Source: Alloascoidea africana (taxonomy: Eukaryota > Ascomycota > Alloascoideomycetes > Alloascoideales > Alloascoideaceae). From it: a stretch of 55,405 nucleotides of DNA. Numbering within the stretch: the stretch's first letter is position 1; each line of letters starts with the position of its first letter. Both the position numbers and the translations under genes were made by a program. Location: contig JAKTTT010000092.1 in NCBI GenBank assembly GCA_030581615.1, forward strand, positions 1 through 55,405, written 5' to 3'. The notes under the pieces are model-generated. The model saw nothing but the letters and a program-made list of their open reading frames with translations, did not search any database and was not told the origin of the DNA. Shown piece by piece: positions 21,262-34,151 of this stretch.

Positions 21262-24175
21262 AGCCATCAGTCTTCATATACAAGATTGTGTATTACCTCA
21301 TTTAATTCTTGGTGTTTGTTCGTTGGATATTGTGTTTTTTGTATTTTTGGAAAATTATTTATTCTTGGTCTTTAACTTGTTTCGTTCGCCCCCTGCCCGT
21401 TGTTTCGACATTCTAATTCGTTCAATTTTTTGGGCCCATTTTCAATACTTAAATTTGTCTTTCTTCTCAGCATCGTCTTTTTGATTCTTTGTTACCTAAT
21501 TAGATCGATTGTTTCGTTGTTTTACCTAAGTATTCTCTATATGTATACTAACGCAGAGTGTCGCTTCTTTATCTTCATTTCACATATGAATTCTGATGTA
21601 TGTATTTGTTTTAATAATTCACAGGGTTCTGGATCTACAATGTTTGCATACTGGAGACTCGGATTAATTGATCCTCTCCATTATCTCTAGATTCTGTATC
21701 TGTGCAGACAACTGGTATCGCGTGAACTTTCAAGTATATAGGCCTAGATACAAAGCATGTTCTGAATAAAAAGTTCGTTTCAAGCAAAAGTTCAATAATC
21801 ATATAAAAAAAAAAAAGCTGAGCGGCTCCAAATAACAAAAGCAACAAGATACAAAATTGCTATTGAAACAGATCTTACATGTTCTATGTTTGCGAGCATG
21901 AGTCGTTGAGCGCCAAGCAGAAATTATAAGCCAGTATCTGCGCTGGCAGATCCATTTCCATTGAGATGTGCTTTAATCTGTTCTGGACTTTTCTGTCAGC
22001 TAGAATTGAAGAAAAAATGTTTCTGACAACCTTATTCTGCGCTCTTTTCCATCACCCATGGTTACAAATGACCTCTTGATTAACAATATTTGCCCCCATT
22101 TCTGAAATGCCAAGTAGATAGGTTATTAGTTCTACTGATTGTTGTGAGGTGCCTTTCGAGTTCGCCTAAACACATTCCTTATGGTGAGTCAAGAAAAGAT
22201 GGGGATTTGAGTTTACATATTCGAAAAGATTTTATCGTTAAACTCTGGAAAGTTGGATATTCCGCTGTAGATCTCCACATTATTCTAACTTCGATCGCAT
22301 TGTGATTCTACATACCTGGAGGTTTGATTTACCACCACATTGAAACAATCCAAACTATTCATAATTTATCGTATATCTCAGAAACCGGAAGCGGTGGTTC
22401 TCACTTAAAAATATTTAAGACAAACCGGATGAATTGTAACTACATGCCTCGTATAAAGAATATTTGCAATTGGCGATGAGAGAAGAATAACATGCAGAAT
22501 AGCTAAAAGAATGACCAAAGAAATGTGAATGCATGAAATACACATGTAGAATCTATCCTCTCTGATCTGTCGATTTCTTAATCTGGGTAAACTCCTTATC
22601 TGAACTTCTTTCGAATCATTTTAAATTATGGTATTGATTTTTAAGACTTATAAAGGTTCTTTTCGTTGTAGAATATCTTTTGAAATTAAACCCCCAACAA
22701 CTGGAGTAAATGGTGATGTTCCTTTCAAAGAATGAGTCCCCTCAGGAACTATCTTTGACCTTACTTCTTAGCATTTGACGTGTAATTATAATTCGTCCAA
22801 CTTATTTTGTTGACAAGAGAACATTCCAATTACCATTTAATTCCCGGAAACCAGTAAACCTAGTGGTTGCCCATTTATCATTAATTTTCTCCGGGGCAAT
22901 CAGGTGTTTACAGAATATATTTCCTAAGCTATTCGGCCCCGATGTCAAAGACAAGTTCACTCACGCCAACCCAAGATCCTTGATTTTGCTTCAGAAGTTG
23001 CAATAAAATATCAACGGGTTCTATGTATGGAAATACAACCGAAACAACCTCATCAGATTATTGACAGATCAAGTTTTCTAGCCATACTGAGGGTATCCAG
23101 ACCTTACATAAGTTCATTATTCCATCACTTTGTGCGTAGAGCTTTCAACAACACTTAAATTTTACCGGATTATTGTCTTCGTTCTCAAGCAGAAAAGGGA
23201 GAATTTTTATTTAATACGGATGAAAGGCACAGAGGTGAGTCCTTTGTAAAACAGTGGCATGGGAGCATAATGAGGTGCTTAGAAGCAATCTTAGGGAGAT
23301 TGGGAGAGATTTTGAGTAAGGCTAAATAATGGCTAAAGTGGCTATGAAAGATCAAGCTCTGACCCTAAAAAAGGACTATTTAACTACAAAGTCTCTGTTT
23401 TATGAAGTACATTCATAAAAGACATCTTGCTTCACAATTACTCATCCAACATTATGAGTTTGTCGAAGCAATTGCATATCTAATAGTGGCATTAAATACC
23501 TGAGCATTTCCAGAGTAATTGAGCTTCACCAAGATCAAAGCGGTGCCTTATACTCACGAGACCCTTATTACCATTGGATCGCGTACCTGCAGGCCGTAGT
23601 TAGTTTCCTTTAAAACGTTTTAGATATCAGTTGAATATTGGAACAATAAGAAGCGATTTGATTCCTGAATTCATTACTATAGGAAGAGCCTAATACAAGA
23701 AATTATCAATGATTTTGATCCTTCACAGCACTAGAAAGTGCGACTGATTTCCGTGTTGAAATCGGAAAAGGACTACAATAATAGAATCATCAGCCAAGGC
23801 GTTTATGTCGAACGTTAAACACCAATCTTTTCTGATGAATCATCATAAAACAAAAGCATTCCTGTTCCTAGTTCATGACTCTAACGAGTCATCAAGCAAT
23901 ATGGTTTTACTCTAGTTTAATTTTCTAACGGTCTTCTTTTGCATGTCCTCAATGACATATTTTACTAAATCTTGCTTTATCCTTCCATGAGGTCTTCATT
24001 AATCTAAATAGTAGTTCTCATCAAAAGTCTCACACTGAAAACAGGGAGATAATTATGAAGTTGGTACTTTCAGATATAAAACATAGCGACCTAAAAGACA
24101 CAACATTTATATAAGTACTTGTTCATTAAATTGGTGCACTGATCAACAATCTTCCTCGAAAAACAGGGATAGTCT
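21262..24175. other. Long stretch without a supported gene
   Basis: Nearly 3 kb with no open frame longer than about 100 codons and no recognisable domain on either strand. A 71-codon frame at 22090-22305 has no features. I see no tRNA, no tandem repeat and no LTR match. In an otherwise compact region this is unusually empty; decayed genes or a structural element are possible. Confidence 0.5.
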
Positions 24176-24571
24176 TCACAATTCATCAGAAACCTGTTCA
24201 ACTTTTTTCTTGGCTGCCTCAGTTCCGCCAGCAATCTTGGATCGTATCTTATTTACTTGTTCATATGCCGCTTCAGCCCAACCCCCAGCATAAGAAGTAC
24301 CATCACGAAATGCGCCAGCAACTGCTGTTCCACCAGCAGCCAAGTTCTCAGAAGCCACACTAGCGGCCGATTGAGCTTTGTCTGCCACCGCTGTTCCTCC
24401 ACCGGCAACATTTTCGTAGGCAGCACTATATGCTGTCTGAGCTTTATCAGCTACAACTTGTGTCGCTGCTGTCTCCTTTTTGAACTTCCCATCAATGTAA
24501 TCTTGAACAGCATCAGGAAGCGCTGCTGAAACGCTCACGACTAGGACGGTTAAAATGATGGAGAGTCTCAT
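24176..24571 (-). CDS. Small secretory-pathway protein with 22-residue repeats and a C-terminal SDEL
   Basis: 131 aa. The N-terminus is a clear signal peptide (MRLSIILTVLVVSVSA, cleavage likely near 16/17). Residues 41-62 and 63-84 are a tandem 22-residue repeat (ADKAQTAY start, GGTAV end), and a third degenerate unit follows to about 105. The Ala-rich, Lys/Glu-spaced repeat of 22 (twice 11) recalls 11-mer amphipathic helix proteins such as LEA group 3. The last four residues are SDEL, close to the HDEL/KDEL ER-retrieval signal. There is no cysteine. Codon use looks genuine and the start context is clean. Function unknown; a luminal ER or cell-surface helical stress or lipid-binding protein is a guess. 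Confidence 0.75.
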   Translation of the reverse strand: MRLSIILTVLVVSVSAALPDAVQDYIDGKFKKETAATQVVADKAQTAYSAAYENVAGGGTAVADKAQSAASVASENLAAGGTAVAGAFRDGTSYAGGWAEAAYEQVNKIRSKIAGGTEAAKKKVEQVSDEL

Positions 24572-25556
24572 TATTTTTTAAGCTGTAGAATTCTTTGAAG
24601 ATCTTATTCCTGTTTTTGAATGTGCAATTGATGGATTCACAATAATCTTGATCTGAGAAAACGAAGTCTTGTTTCTTTTTAGTCAATTCAGTCCAGGATC
24701 AACAAAAAACAAAAAAGCTTGCCAAGGAAGCAATTCTCAGCAGGAGAGTGCCGTTTTATATTGCCACCGTCAAGCCTGGCCCTTGGACCTGTCAATCAAA
24801 CAATCACGGTGCTGTACTACAATGAAATCTTAGTGGCTCTCAACAGCAACTTACATCCGGAATAGGCTCACACTCACAAACTAAATCTTGATCACTTTTT
24901 GTTAGTTTGATTGCTACCAATGGCTCTCATCTTGGTTTTTCCCCACTATTCTCTTCTATTTCGAAAGTTCTATTTGCTTCGATATTGTTGCTGTTTTCAG
25001 CGTTTCCTTTCCTCAGAACAATACTCTTGCCAGGCACTAGTTCTCCATCAGTAGTAGTAGCTTAGCTTAGGGTATATACTGAACTTCTTGCATAGCCTCT
25101 GTTCTAACGCCTTCCAAACTCTTTGATAACAAAGTACTTTAACGATTGTGTGGAAATGCCATTGTAGCGGAAGAACACTTTGATGCAACACTTTCGTCAA
25201 TTAGTCATTGTCTAACAACGGTTTTGCAATGGTGACTTTTCTATGACTGCAAATACTCTGATGGATCAAAAGCACCAGTAAACTAGATCATTAGACTTTC
25301 CAACTCTACTTAAAAGAAAAAGCTGACGTGCAATAAAGTACGTCTACAGGTAGCTCCAGATCTGCTTTACTAGTGACAATAAAGAACACGAACTATTATG
25401 TACGTGTGGAAATCCACGCAGATCAGAATAAAGAATATTTTATGTTCTTTATTGACTTAAAATCAAAACCAGGCATTGGGTTCTGATGCTAGAGCTGATA
25501 TTATACAGAATCCACCATGCTCGCTCTAACATTTTACGCCCTACGTTCTATTTTGC
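24572..25556. other. Intergenic stretch
   Basis: Upstream region of the SDEL gene and downstream region of BEM2. A short inverted repeat (CAATAAAGAACA at about 25378 and TGTTCTTTATTG at about 25443) could form a hairpin beyond the 3' end of BEM2. No gene is seen. Confidence 0.5.
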
Positions 25557-28500
25557 CTAATCTACCTTGGACTCATCTTCAAAGATTTGGTTGCAGTTAA
25601 TAATCAGAATCCTCACCAGCTGTTGAATCAGAGCAAAATTTGAAGGCAAGGATTCAGTGCCTGAACCATCATTCTGGTCTTCAGTCGAACTTTGTGATTC
25701 TTTAGTCATTGCAAACGAATCTGCTGCACCGTTTGAGAAGTTCATCGAAAAAACAATTGCCAAATTAGTAGCATTCATCCTGTTCTTATCGCCATGACTT
25801 TCCACTTTGTTTAGATGCCAAATTAAGCGCTTCAACAGGGCGTAGTTGTACTTTGGTAACTTTGCAAACACGCTTTTGAGAGCCTCGAATTGAGAATTCA
25901 TCGCCAATTTGATGGCTTCCATCTCTACCGCATTTTCTTCAACATCTGGGTCACTCATTTTAGGGGCAACCTCTTTCATCAACTTGAATAAGCGTTGAGC
26001 GCATTTTAAAACGTCATAAAGTATATCTTGTGTAACAAGAGGAGTTGGTAATTCTCTGAAGTACAATTTGAAGCACCCAGCAACAACGTTAATATCCAAC
26101 CACCTGTTATCTTTCATATCAACGTTTTTTCCCTTGTCAAGTTCGCTCTTCAAGATTGCTACATTGGCCTGGGATCCAGGAACGCGATAAATTCCAACCT
26201 CATTCAAACCTCGACTTTCAATTTCTTCAAGTAACTTGTCAACCACAAACGGAGTTAGCCGACCTTCTCTCTCGCAAACAATCTGGAGAGGCACACCAAA
26301 AACTCTGGTCCTATTATCAGGTATGCTTTTAGACAGATAAGAATACCTTTTGGCAATCGAGATGGCTTTTAACCAGTCTTCCGTTTCTTCATTGGAGGTT
26401 GCTTGTAAAGTAAGTTCCTTACCGCTCTCACCCTGGGTAACAACTTTGAAAAGTCCTTGGATTTGCGAGGAATGAATAGGCAAGGCAGTAGCCCCAAAGA
26501 GGGAAATCACTTCAGTAGGCTTAGATTCTGAATCTTGAATATCGACGAAAGGGGGCAGCTCCACAGATGAAACGATTCGGCAACCCGGATCATTGAGACA
26601 CGAACTACTGCTGTTTTTATCACTGATGGCTCCCAAGTTATTTTGTGGTCGGCCAGATTTGAAAATATGTCCAAATTTGAAAGCGTTGTTTCTCTTTTCG
26701 TAAAGTGAGCTGGTCTCAGAGTTGGAGCTTTCATAGCTCATTTGCCTGTGGGGTGTTGGCATCACCGAGTGCTGTCTCTGACTGTAAACTTTCAGCTGAT
26801 TCTCCAAATACGCTCTTTGATTCATGTCTCGTCTGATCTTTAATAACTGTGCATTTACATCACCAGTAAAAATGAGCGCTTTCTGTTCACTCTTTGGGTA
26901 TTCTTTACACTCCTTTTGAGCTGCTACTTTCGCGACTCGTTTTACTGGGAATAGCATATGAGCTTTCGCATCACCAGCTGGTTTGGACGAACCAGAACGG
27001 GCAGAGCGGGAAGTGTTGAGTTCTTCTGAACCTTCCTTATCATCAGATTTCATTCTCATGAACTGTACTGTACAATTATAGACATATCTCCTTTTATCGA
27101 AATTGATGAGCATCGGATTTTCAATCGACATGTTGGGAATATAGCATATAATTTCAAGAAATCGTTCAATTAGCCATCCAGGACAAGGGACAAGTGGCTC
27201 AGAGGAAAGCTCACTACCCAAGTCCTGTCGCTCAAAGTTTGGAATCATCGAAGCCAGAAACTGAAAATGTTCTTGACCACAAATAGCAGCAGCACGTTTC
27301 CATGAATTTGCAAAAAGTCTTGATTCCGGCCATAATATAGCTCGCGTAACTGCGCTCTCCAAGAATGCTGGGACATCGGACTCTTTTTCGGGATGTACTT
27401 TATCCGGTTGGAAAACAAAAGTTTCCTGTGCCAAGGTTCTGGCTCTAATTACGCCAAGACAGTTTAATAAGGAAGACATCCTACTGATACGTGTTCCTCT
27501 TGTAATGTCACGGTCGCAAATGCTGTTTGCTAGAGAGGCCGAAATTGTCGAATGAAGTATAATAAATCGTCGAATTGAACTTGGAAGCTTGTCAAATAAA
27601 AGTTCATTAGACTGAGAGAGCTGTAACGAAGATATCCATGTTAATACATTCTCAATGTATAGATCTTCGCTTAAAGTATTGAGTGGCTGCTGCTTGAATC
27701 TGAAAAAACCAACCATATCCACGCTTTGAAGTTCAAGAATTTCAAAGACCGACACCCAATCAGGAATTGTTATTAGCTTAAAAGAGTTAAATACTAAAGA
27801 ATCAAGTTCTTCAACGAATGATTCGATTTGAAGTAAATCGCTAGTTACTGGAATCTCTGGGATCAATCTTGCGATTTCGTGCGATGACTTGTATATCTTT
27901 GGATTCTCTAAAGGTCTATAGCTCTTTTTGATAAAAAGTTTTCGAAGCTCTTTATAGAGAATGTTGATAGTATGGTATTCATGTTTTTGCTCCGCTGCGC
28001 TTTCAGTTCCATTTAGCTGTTCAAGATGCTCCAACCTCTTTGGCCACTTTGAGATTTCTTGCTCCACCAGCTTCAAGAAGCTCATAAATGAGTTCTTAAG
28101 ATCTAGGTTGTTGGCAAAGTCGCCAAAATATTGAGAATTCCATAACACAATAGCTTCCAAAACCCCAATTTGAATCTGTGCAACATAATTCCAGTTTATG
28201 TTAGGATCGGAGTCTTCAACTGGTTGATCCCAGTGTACAAATGAGTTTGTGGAAGACTTTGAGCTTGCTTCACTAATGCTAGCTGATGATGGAGAAGACT
28301 GGTCGGGGCTTTCTTGTAATGCTAAAATCCGGCTATTTCTCTTGGATATGGAAATAGAAACGGATTTAGCGCCAATAAATCTCCTCCTCAACCCTTCCAA
28401 CAACATTAAGGGAGAACAAAAGCTTCTATATGTAGCGAAAAATGCCAGTGTAAAAAGGCTCATGTCCATGTCAAGTTGGGGATAGGCAAAATTTGTTGGA

Positions 28501-31500
28501 GACAATTGTGGAGAACCGTTCTTCTGTGTTTGAGTATCTTCACCTGTAGACTTTTTTGAAACTTCAGGACCAAAAGCACTTGCGCCAAGAATTAAAACGT
28601 CAATAAGAGAATCGAGCGTCGCTGCTTTTGTGAGAACTGTGACAGCTTTGTCCTTGTCCCGGTCAGTCGTGTTTTCATCCCCAGAGTCTGTCTCTAAGAG
28701 AGCATCTTCTTGCTTTGCATATTCAGGAACGCGTGAGGATGGATTCAAAGTTTGAACTGATTTGAAAATCATTGCATTTGAAACGTAATAAAAAGACGCT
28801 TGAACATTTAATAATTCTGCAATGCTCTCTATCCATTCTCCTTTCTGCCCTTGAAATTGTGAATTGAATCGTACTGTATCCATATCGATGATGGGAACGC
28901 CCGTAATTGCAGCCGTTAAACTTACTGCAGCATCGAGGTTTTCTTTAATTCCAGTTTGGCGATGTTGAGCTTTAGTTTCGTCCGGGTTTGATTTTAACCT
29001 AGCTGCCGCTTCCATTAAAACCTGAGCGCGTACACTCTCTGTATCTTCCATTCCAAGAATCCCCAGTAAGGATTTTTTCAAAAAGAGTCTGTAATTTGGA
29101 ATTACATCGTCAAAAAGAATTGGTATGTAAGAGCCCATAGCTAACGGCGCCTTGGTAACGTAATGAAATTGCAAGTACTCACAGCTCAAATCTGGCTCGA
29201 CGCTGTAGGATAGAGCCATCAATTTCTCCGGGCTGTAATCTTCAATGATATATGGGGCGCTCAAAAGAAAACATAGAATATTCTGAATTTGTGGGATTAC
29301 TTTAGGTTCAAAGTTGGAAGAGTCAGTAACTTTTTGAAAATAGTCGTCCCAACGCTCAAAGGCCAGCTTTATTCTTCTGACTCTCCTCTCAAACTCTAAA
29401 AAGGTAATAGATGAATCGTGATGAACAAATAAATCCCCGAAATATGGTACAACACGATCTTTTTTGTAAGAAACGCCTATGCCTTGGGGTGCGAGTACAT
29501 GATAAACGTTGCTATTTTGATCAGAATTTGGGGAACCATCTCCAGCGAATCGCCGGCGTTCAAGATCGTATATTACTGGGGACCATTCTTTGGCAACTAA
29601 ATCATAGAGCTTTTGTGGCAATAATGACCATGTTTCTTTCAGTCGCAGAATAGGCGTTGAACAAACCACTATGGCAATCGCTAACCACCCCACCATGTTG
29701 CCGTTTTTCTCCAAAGCAGCACCTAGCTCAATCCATTTTGCTAAAAGTCTTGATCTAGACGAAGCCTTTTTGACACTTGTTCGGTCGTGGAACAAATGTT
29801 CTATAATAACTCTTGACAAGAAATGCGTGTTATACTTATCCAAGAATAACGGGTTCAAAGACGCACTTTTGCATTGAGATTCAATCAAAAGAGACAAATC
29901 GCTTGTTGGAGACCATGCAGAAGAAAACTTGAGCAGGAGGTTTGAAATTTGGTCTGCCCAAATGGAAGCATCGACAGCTAAAAATATCTCGCTCGGAATT
30001 GTGAGCTTGTGACCAGAGCTTTCTTGTGCTTTTGATTTTGAGGAAAGCGATGACGAGGAATTAGATGATCTAAGAATTCCTGATCTAGTGCGCAAATGGG
30101 CTTGGGGGCGTTTGTGCTCCCTTGATCTACTTTCATCGCCCAGCTGGCCCACATAATCTGAAATTCTTGCAAGAACGCCGGCTTTTAGCTCGCATTCATC
30201 AACCACTTTCTTATTGAAGTTATTGTTTCTATTCTTGCCCTTGGCAACAGACAGCTCATGAGAATTTTTTATCTTTCCTAGAGCCCCGAGCACTTTTTGC
30301 TTGTCTATGAGTCCTTCCTTGAGCTCTTTCGCAATAGACACATCATGATATGATAAAAGATCGAGTAAGTGAAATATTCGAGAAATTGCATCGCCATCCT
30401 GGAGAAAGCTCGACAGTTCGTTCTGAATAGTCAAGATAACTTTTTGAATTCTTCTGACAAGTAGTTGGTCTTGCTTTTCAGATAATGCTACCGGTTCGCA
30501 ATGACCATTTTCAGTACTTGTGCTATTATTGTTAGGATGAATAGCTTTGCTGAATGCCGTGCGTGTCGGAGTACTTATAGTATTATGATGGCGATGATTT
30601 TGGAAATTTGAAGATGATGCTGTATGCAGACAGTTTTGCCGGTTGTAGTATTGTGTAAAATAGCAGAAATATCCAAGCGAAGTTTTGAAATCGGATATTA
30701 AAAGAACAAACATAATTAAGTCGTGCAAAATCTTATCGGTTCTGTCGTCCCCTTTTGGATCAAACAAAATAGTGTGACACATCGCCTCGAGCGTACCCGA
30801 GACAACTTCGCCTGAACTCTCTCGCACTTCCAGCTCTGGATGAGGATATTTTGCACTGTGGTAACACACAAATTCAATATTAGAGTCCTTAGCATGCATT
30901 ACAGAGTTGATGGTGTTCGCAGAATTGGACCTAATTCTTGTTTGGCTTTCAGTAGAGGTGCCAGATGTCCCATTTCGTGATAAGGACAGCAGAGAAGAGC
31001 TATTCTTTGAATACGAAGCAATTTGTAATTCATTGGGATCTCCAACAACTCTAGATTCAGTGGCTTTATTGGCATTTATGAAAGAACCAGAACCAGAATC
31101 GTTGATGCTCGAGTCTTGCGGAGGGTCACTTCCATATAGGGAGATCCGAGGGTGCGAGTCTGGCGCTCCGGGTACAAAACATTTTATAGCGATGCTGGCA
31201 GGCGCTTTATAGAGATACAGTTGGGAGCCTTGAATGATTGCCCTCAAAAGTGTGAATTCATTTGAATCTAGGTTGGCCGTCTCCCCCCAAGTAGAAAATA
31301 TAGCCGTTCCTCTATTGATCCATCCTTCCTTAATCACTGTTTGATCGAACGTGTCAATTGTAAAGTCTTTCGGGTTGGGAATGCCACGACTAGAAGGTTG
31401 TATTGGTTTTGAGACTGATACCGTTAATTGGTTTTGTCCAGGGACAGGTTGCACTATGTGGCTTGCAATGGGACATGCAAGATCTTAAGGGGAACATGTT

Positions 31501-31959
31501 AGTTTTAGCCAGGTTTGAACAGCTAAATAGCCGCAAATATGCAACCATACCTGGCCTTTGGTCGGTCGATAATTGTGGATGGCTTGAGTTGACCATAGAC
31601 AAGCTGAAAGTCCGGAAAGAGTTAGCACAAGAACCAGACTCAAACAATTATTGACAGATTTACCTTTGGTCCTGTATGGGAGCAGACATCGTGCTGTGGT
31701 ATGTATCTCCAGGAGTCTTCTGCTCAAGTGAAGCGTATTGCTCTTTTTGCTGCGTGTGATTAGATTCATAGCTTATGATAGACTTGTCATCGAAGCCAGA
31801 TTCATTTTCGCTGTTGATATATGGCGGTGTATCTTCTTTCCTCAAGTTCTCCGCATGCAAACTGTGTAACTTTTTGAGCTTCTGCTTGGAAGGCAGACGT
31901 CTATTCTGAGCTAGGTGCTCTTTATTCAGTTTGCTCTTGCTTCTTCCCGGAAACCACAT
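25557..31959 (-). CDS. BEM2: Bem2-type Rho GTPase-activating protein with RasGEF-like region
   Basis: Two exons: 31959-31664 (MWFPGRSKSKLNKEH, 98 codons plus 2 nt) and 31461-25557; the intron has GTAAAT, CTAAC and GCAAG, and phases agree. Total 2066 aa, like yeast Bem2. Order: Ser/Thr-rich N-terminus with a PH-like segment (WINRGTAIFSTW), RasGEF N-terminal region near residue 1090 (LFTLAFFATYRSF), RasGEF-like catalytic region about 1300-1500, PH near 1700-1810, and RhoGAP about 1815-2050 with the arginine-finger tract VGIYRVPGSQAN. Bem2 acts on Rho1/Cdc42 in budding polarity, septin and cell-wall control. The exon 2 frame lacks an ATG at its start, so splicing is needed. A GA repeat lies upstream of the start. 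Confidence 0.92.
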
Positions 31960-32792
31960 TTTTATGTCGTGTTTTGCGTGTTTAAAGGTGTGGAGTCGGA
32001 GAGAGAGAGAGAGACACAAGAGAGAAAGGGATGGAGAGTAAGAGTTTTTGAAACACCTATCTGAAATTTGAAATGTCTTCAAAATTAATAGTACTTAAGC
32101 TTAACTAGGCTGCAGATTATGAGACTATGGTAGTGCTTTTTGTGCGGGTGGACATTTCATAAACATCAGCCTGATATTCATAGTAAACGCCTCGTGAGTT
32201 ATGACGGTCCCACATGATCCTATCTCGTAAAACAGGTAAGCCAGAGGCAGGAGCTCTCTCGAGAACACCTGTCCTATGATTATCTGCCTGCGGATAATCT
32301 ATCTGTAGACTTGTTATTCGTTGGAGAAGGTGCCGTGTGCTTTTTGACTCACTTGATCCGGATAAAACTCAGATCAAAACCAGTTGGGAATCTGAATCAG
32401 TTTGGTGTTTCTCCAAAACAGACCATGTACATAATTTATCATAATTTATCCACTCTTTCAGCTTATAACCACACAGAAACGATCCTCTACTTCTAACTGT
32501 GGAAGCAATGTAGCGTTTATCTCATTCAATCTATTTCTAGCCCAATTGTTAAAATCTCCCAAAAATAGTTGTCCTACACATTGGAACCTAATAGATATCC
32601 AGCACTCCATCGTTTTAGGTGTATCGAAACAAGAAGATCTCTCGAAAATCTGCGTTTATGCACCTGGAGCAGTGTATGGGCGTAAACCTTGTTCAGTGCT
32701 ATGTTTCTTACGGGTGGTTGGAGAGAAGGCTAATGCTGCACTCCCACCTCTCAGTGAAAATTTCTTCCACCCAAACTACCTACACATCCATC
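31960..32792. other. Divergent BEM2/RRP8 promoter region
   Basis: 833 bp between the two start codons. A GA-dinucleotide tract sits at about 31995-32012, just upstream of BEM2. The RRP8 frame stays open upstream to about 32619, but that extension has no family similarity. Confidence 0.5.
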
Positions 32793-34094
32793 ATGAAGGC
32801 TTTATTTGAAGTTGAAGGTTGGAACCTGGACTCCAAAGTAGCTCCGTTTGTTCCCAAGAATGAAAAGAAAGAGAAGAATAAGAAACGAAAGGAGAAAAAA
32901 GAAAAAGCAAGGGCTGCAAAATCTGAACAAGAACCTTCGCAACCTCAAGAGAAAAGAAAGAGAAACTTAAACATAGAGAAGAATGATCAGAAAGCCAAGA
33001 AGCAGAAAAAACATGACTCTGAAGACAAGAAAGATAACAAAAATGCAAAACATAATACCTCAGAAGAAAAAAAGAATCAAACTCAGACTTCAAGCAATCA
33101 AGCTGTTTCAACAACCTCAAGCACAGGCAATTCGAGAACGAAATTGACTCCCCTTCAATTGAAAATGCAACAAAAGCTTTCAGGCTCTCGATTTCGATGG
33201 ATAAATGAACAGCTGTATACTGTCCCGAGCGAAGAAGCTTTACGACTGTTAACCGAGCAACCGGAGATGTTTGAAGAATACCATCAGGGTTTTAGAAGCC
33301 AAATCCAGTCATGGCCTGAAAATCCAGTGGACACCTTTGTGGAGCAGATAAAGCTTAAAAGCGAAAAACCTGTTGGAGCACCAGGTGGCCTACCATGCTT
33401 GAAAATACACAAAGATGAAAATGATAAAAAGCATTGGGAAAAGAAAGTGGTAATTGCGGATATGGGCTGTGGTGATGCTCAGTTAGCATTGGACATTGAG
33501 TGTTTTGTAGACGAGTTCAACAACCGCAAAAGCAAGGGCAAAAAGAAGAAATTTGCAAACACCAACCTGAACATTGAGATTCACAGCTTTGATCTACATA
33601 AGGCAAATGACAGAATTACCGTTGCAGATATCAAGAATGTGCCTTTAGAAAATGAATCATGCAGTGTTGTTATATTTTGCCTGGCTTTGATGGGTACAAA
33701 CTTTTTGGACTTTATCAAAGAGGCATGGAGAATACTTGCCCCTGGAGGCGATCTCTGGATTGCTGAGATTAAAAGCCGGTTCACTGATGAGGATGGCAAA
33801 GAAAGACGGCAAACGCAAAGCAATGGAGAACCCAGCGTAGGAGCTGAGTTTATAAAAGTTTTACAGAAGTTGGGATTTTTCCACAGAAAGACCGATGATT
33901 CTAACAAAATGTTTGTTAGGTTTGAGTTTTTCAAGCCACCCACCTATATTACTCAAGAAAGAAAGGATAAGGAAAAGAACCATGGCAAAAAGAAGTTTTT
34001 GAACGATGAGGATGAAGAGGAAATGGAAGAACGAAGGCTGAAAGACCCAGAAGGCAAGTGGCTATTGAAGCCTTGCATCTACAAACGTCGCTGA
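32793..34094 (+). CDS. RRP8: Rrp8, 25S rRNA N1-adenine methyltransferase
   Basis: Rrp8 methylates an adenine (m1A) in helix 25.1 of large-subunit rRNA in the nucleolus. The start at 32793 (MKALFEVEGWNLDSK) matches the yeast MALFNVEGW start. Residues 30-125 are very Lys-rich and low complexity, a nucleolar and RNA-binding extension. The conserved part follows: KLSGSRFRWINEQLYT, then SAM motif I VIADMGCGDAQLA, FDLHKANDRITVADIKNVPL, FCLALMGTNFLDFIKEA, PGGDLWIAEIKSRF. 433 aa, close to the usual length. It converges with TFB5, with only 57 bp between the stop codons. Confidence 0.97.
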   Translation: MKALFEVEGWNLDSKVAPFVPKNEKKEKNKKRKEKKEKARAAKSEQEPSQPQEKRKRNLNIEKNDQKAKKQKKHDSEDKKDNKNAKHNTSEEKKNQTQTSSNQAVSTTSSTGNSRTKLTPLQLKMQQKLSGSRFRWINEQLYTVPSEEALRLLTEQPEMFEEYHQGFRSQIQSWPENPVDTFVEQIKLKSEKPVGAPGGLPCLKIHKDENDKKHWEKKVVIADMGCGDAQLALDIECFVDEFNNRKSKGKKKKFANTNLNIEIHSFDLHKANDRITVADIKNVPLENESCSVVIFCLALMGTNFLDFIKEAWRILAPGGDLWIAEIKSRFTDEDGKERRQTQSNGEPSVGAEFIKVLQKLGFFHRKTDDSNKMFVRFEFFKPPTYITQERKDKEKNHGKKKFLNDEDEEEMEERRLKDPEGKWLLKPCIYKRR

Positions 34095-34151
34095 CAATGT
34101 TATTCTTGTAATTTAATGAAAACATACTTGGCCCGTATATATATTAGAGAA

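Noticed and set aside
25377-25455. Inverted CAATAAAGAACA / TGTTCTTTATTG pair downstream of BEM2 as a transposon end
   Set aside because: Arms are only about 12-14 bp, with no duplication and no coding content between them. A 3'-region hairpin or chance is enough.
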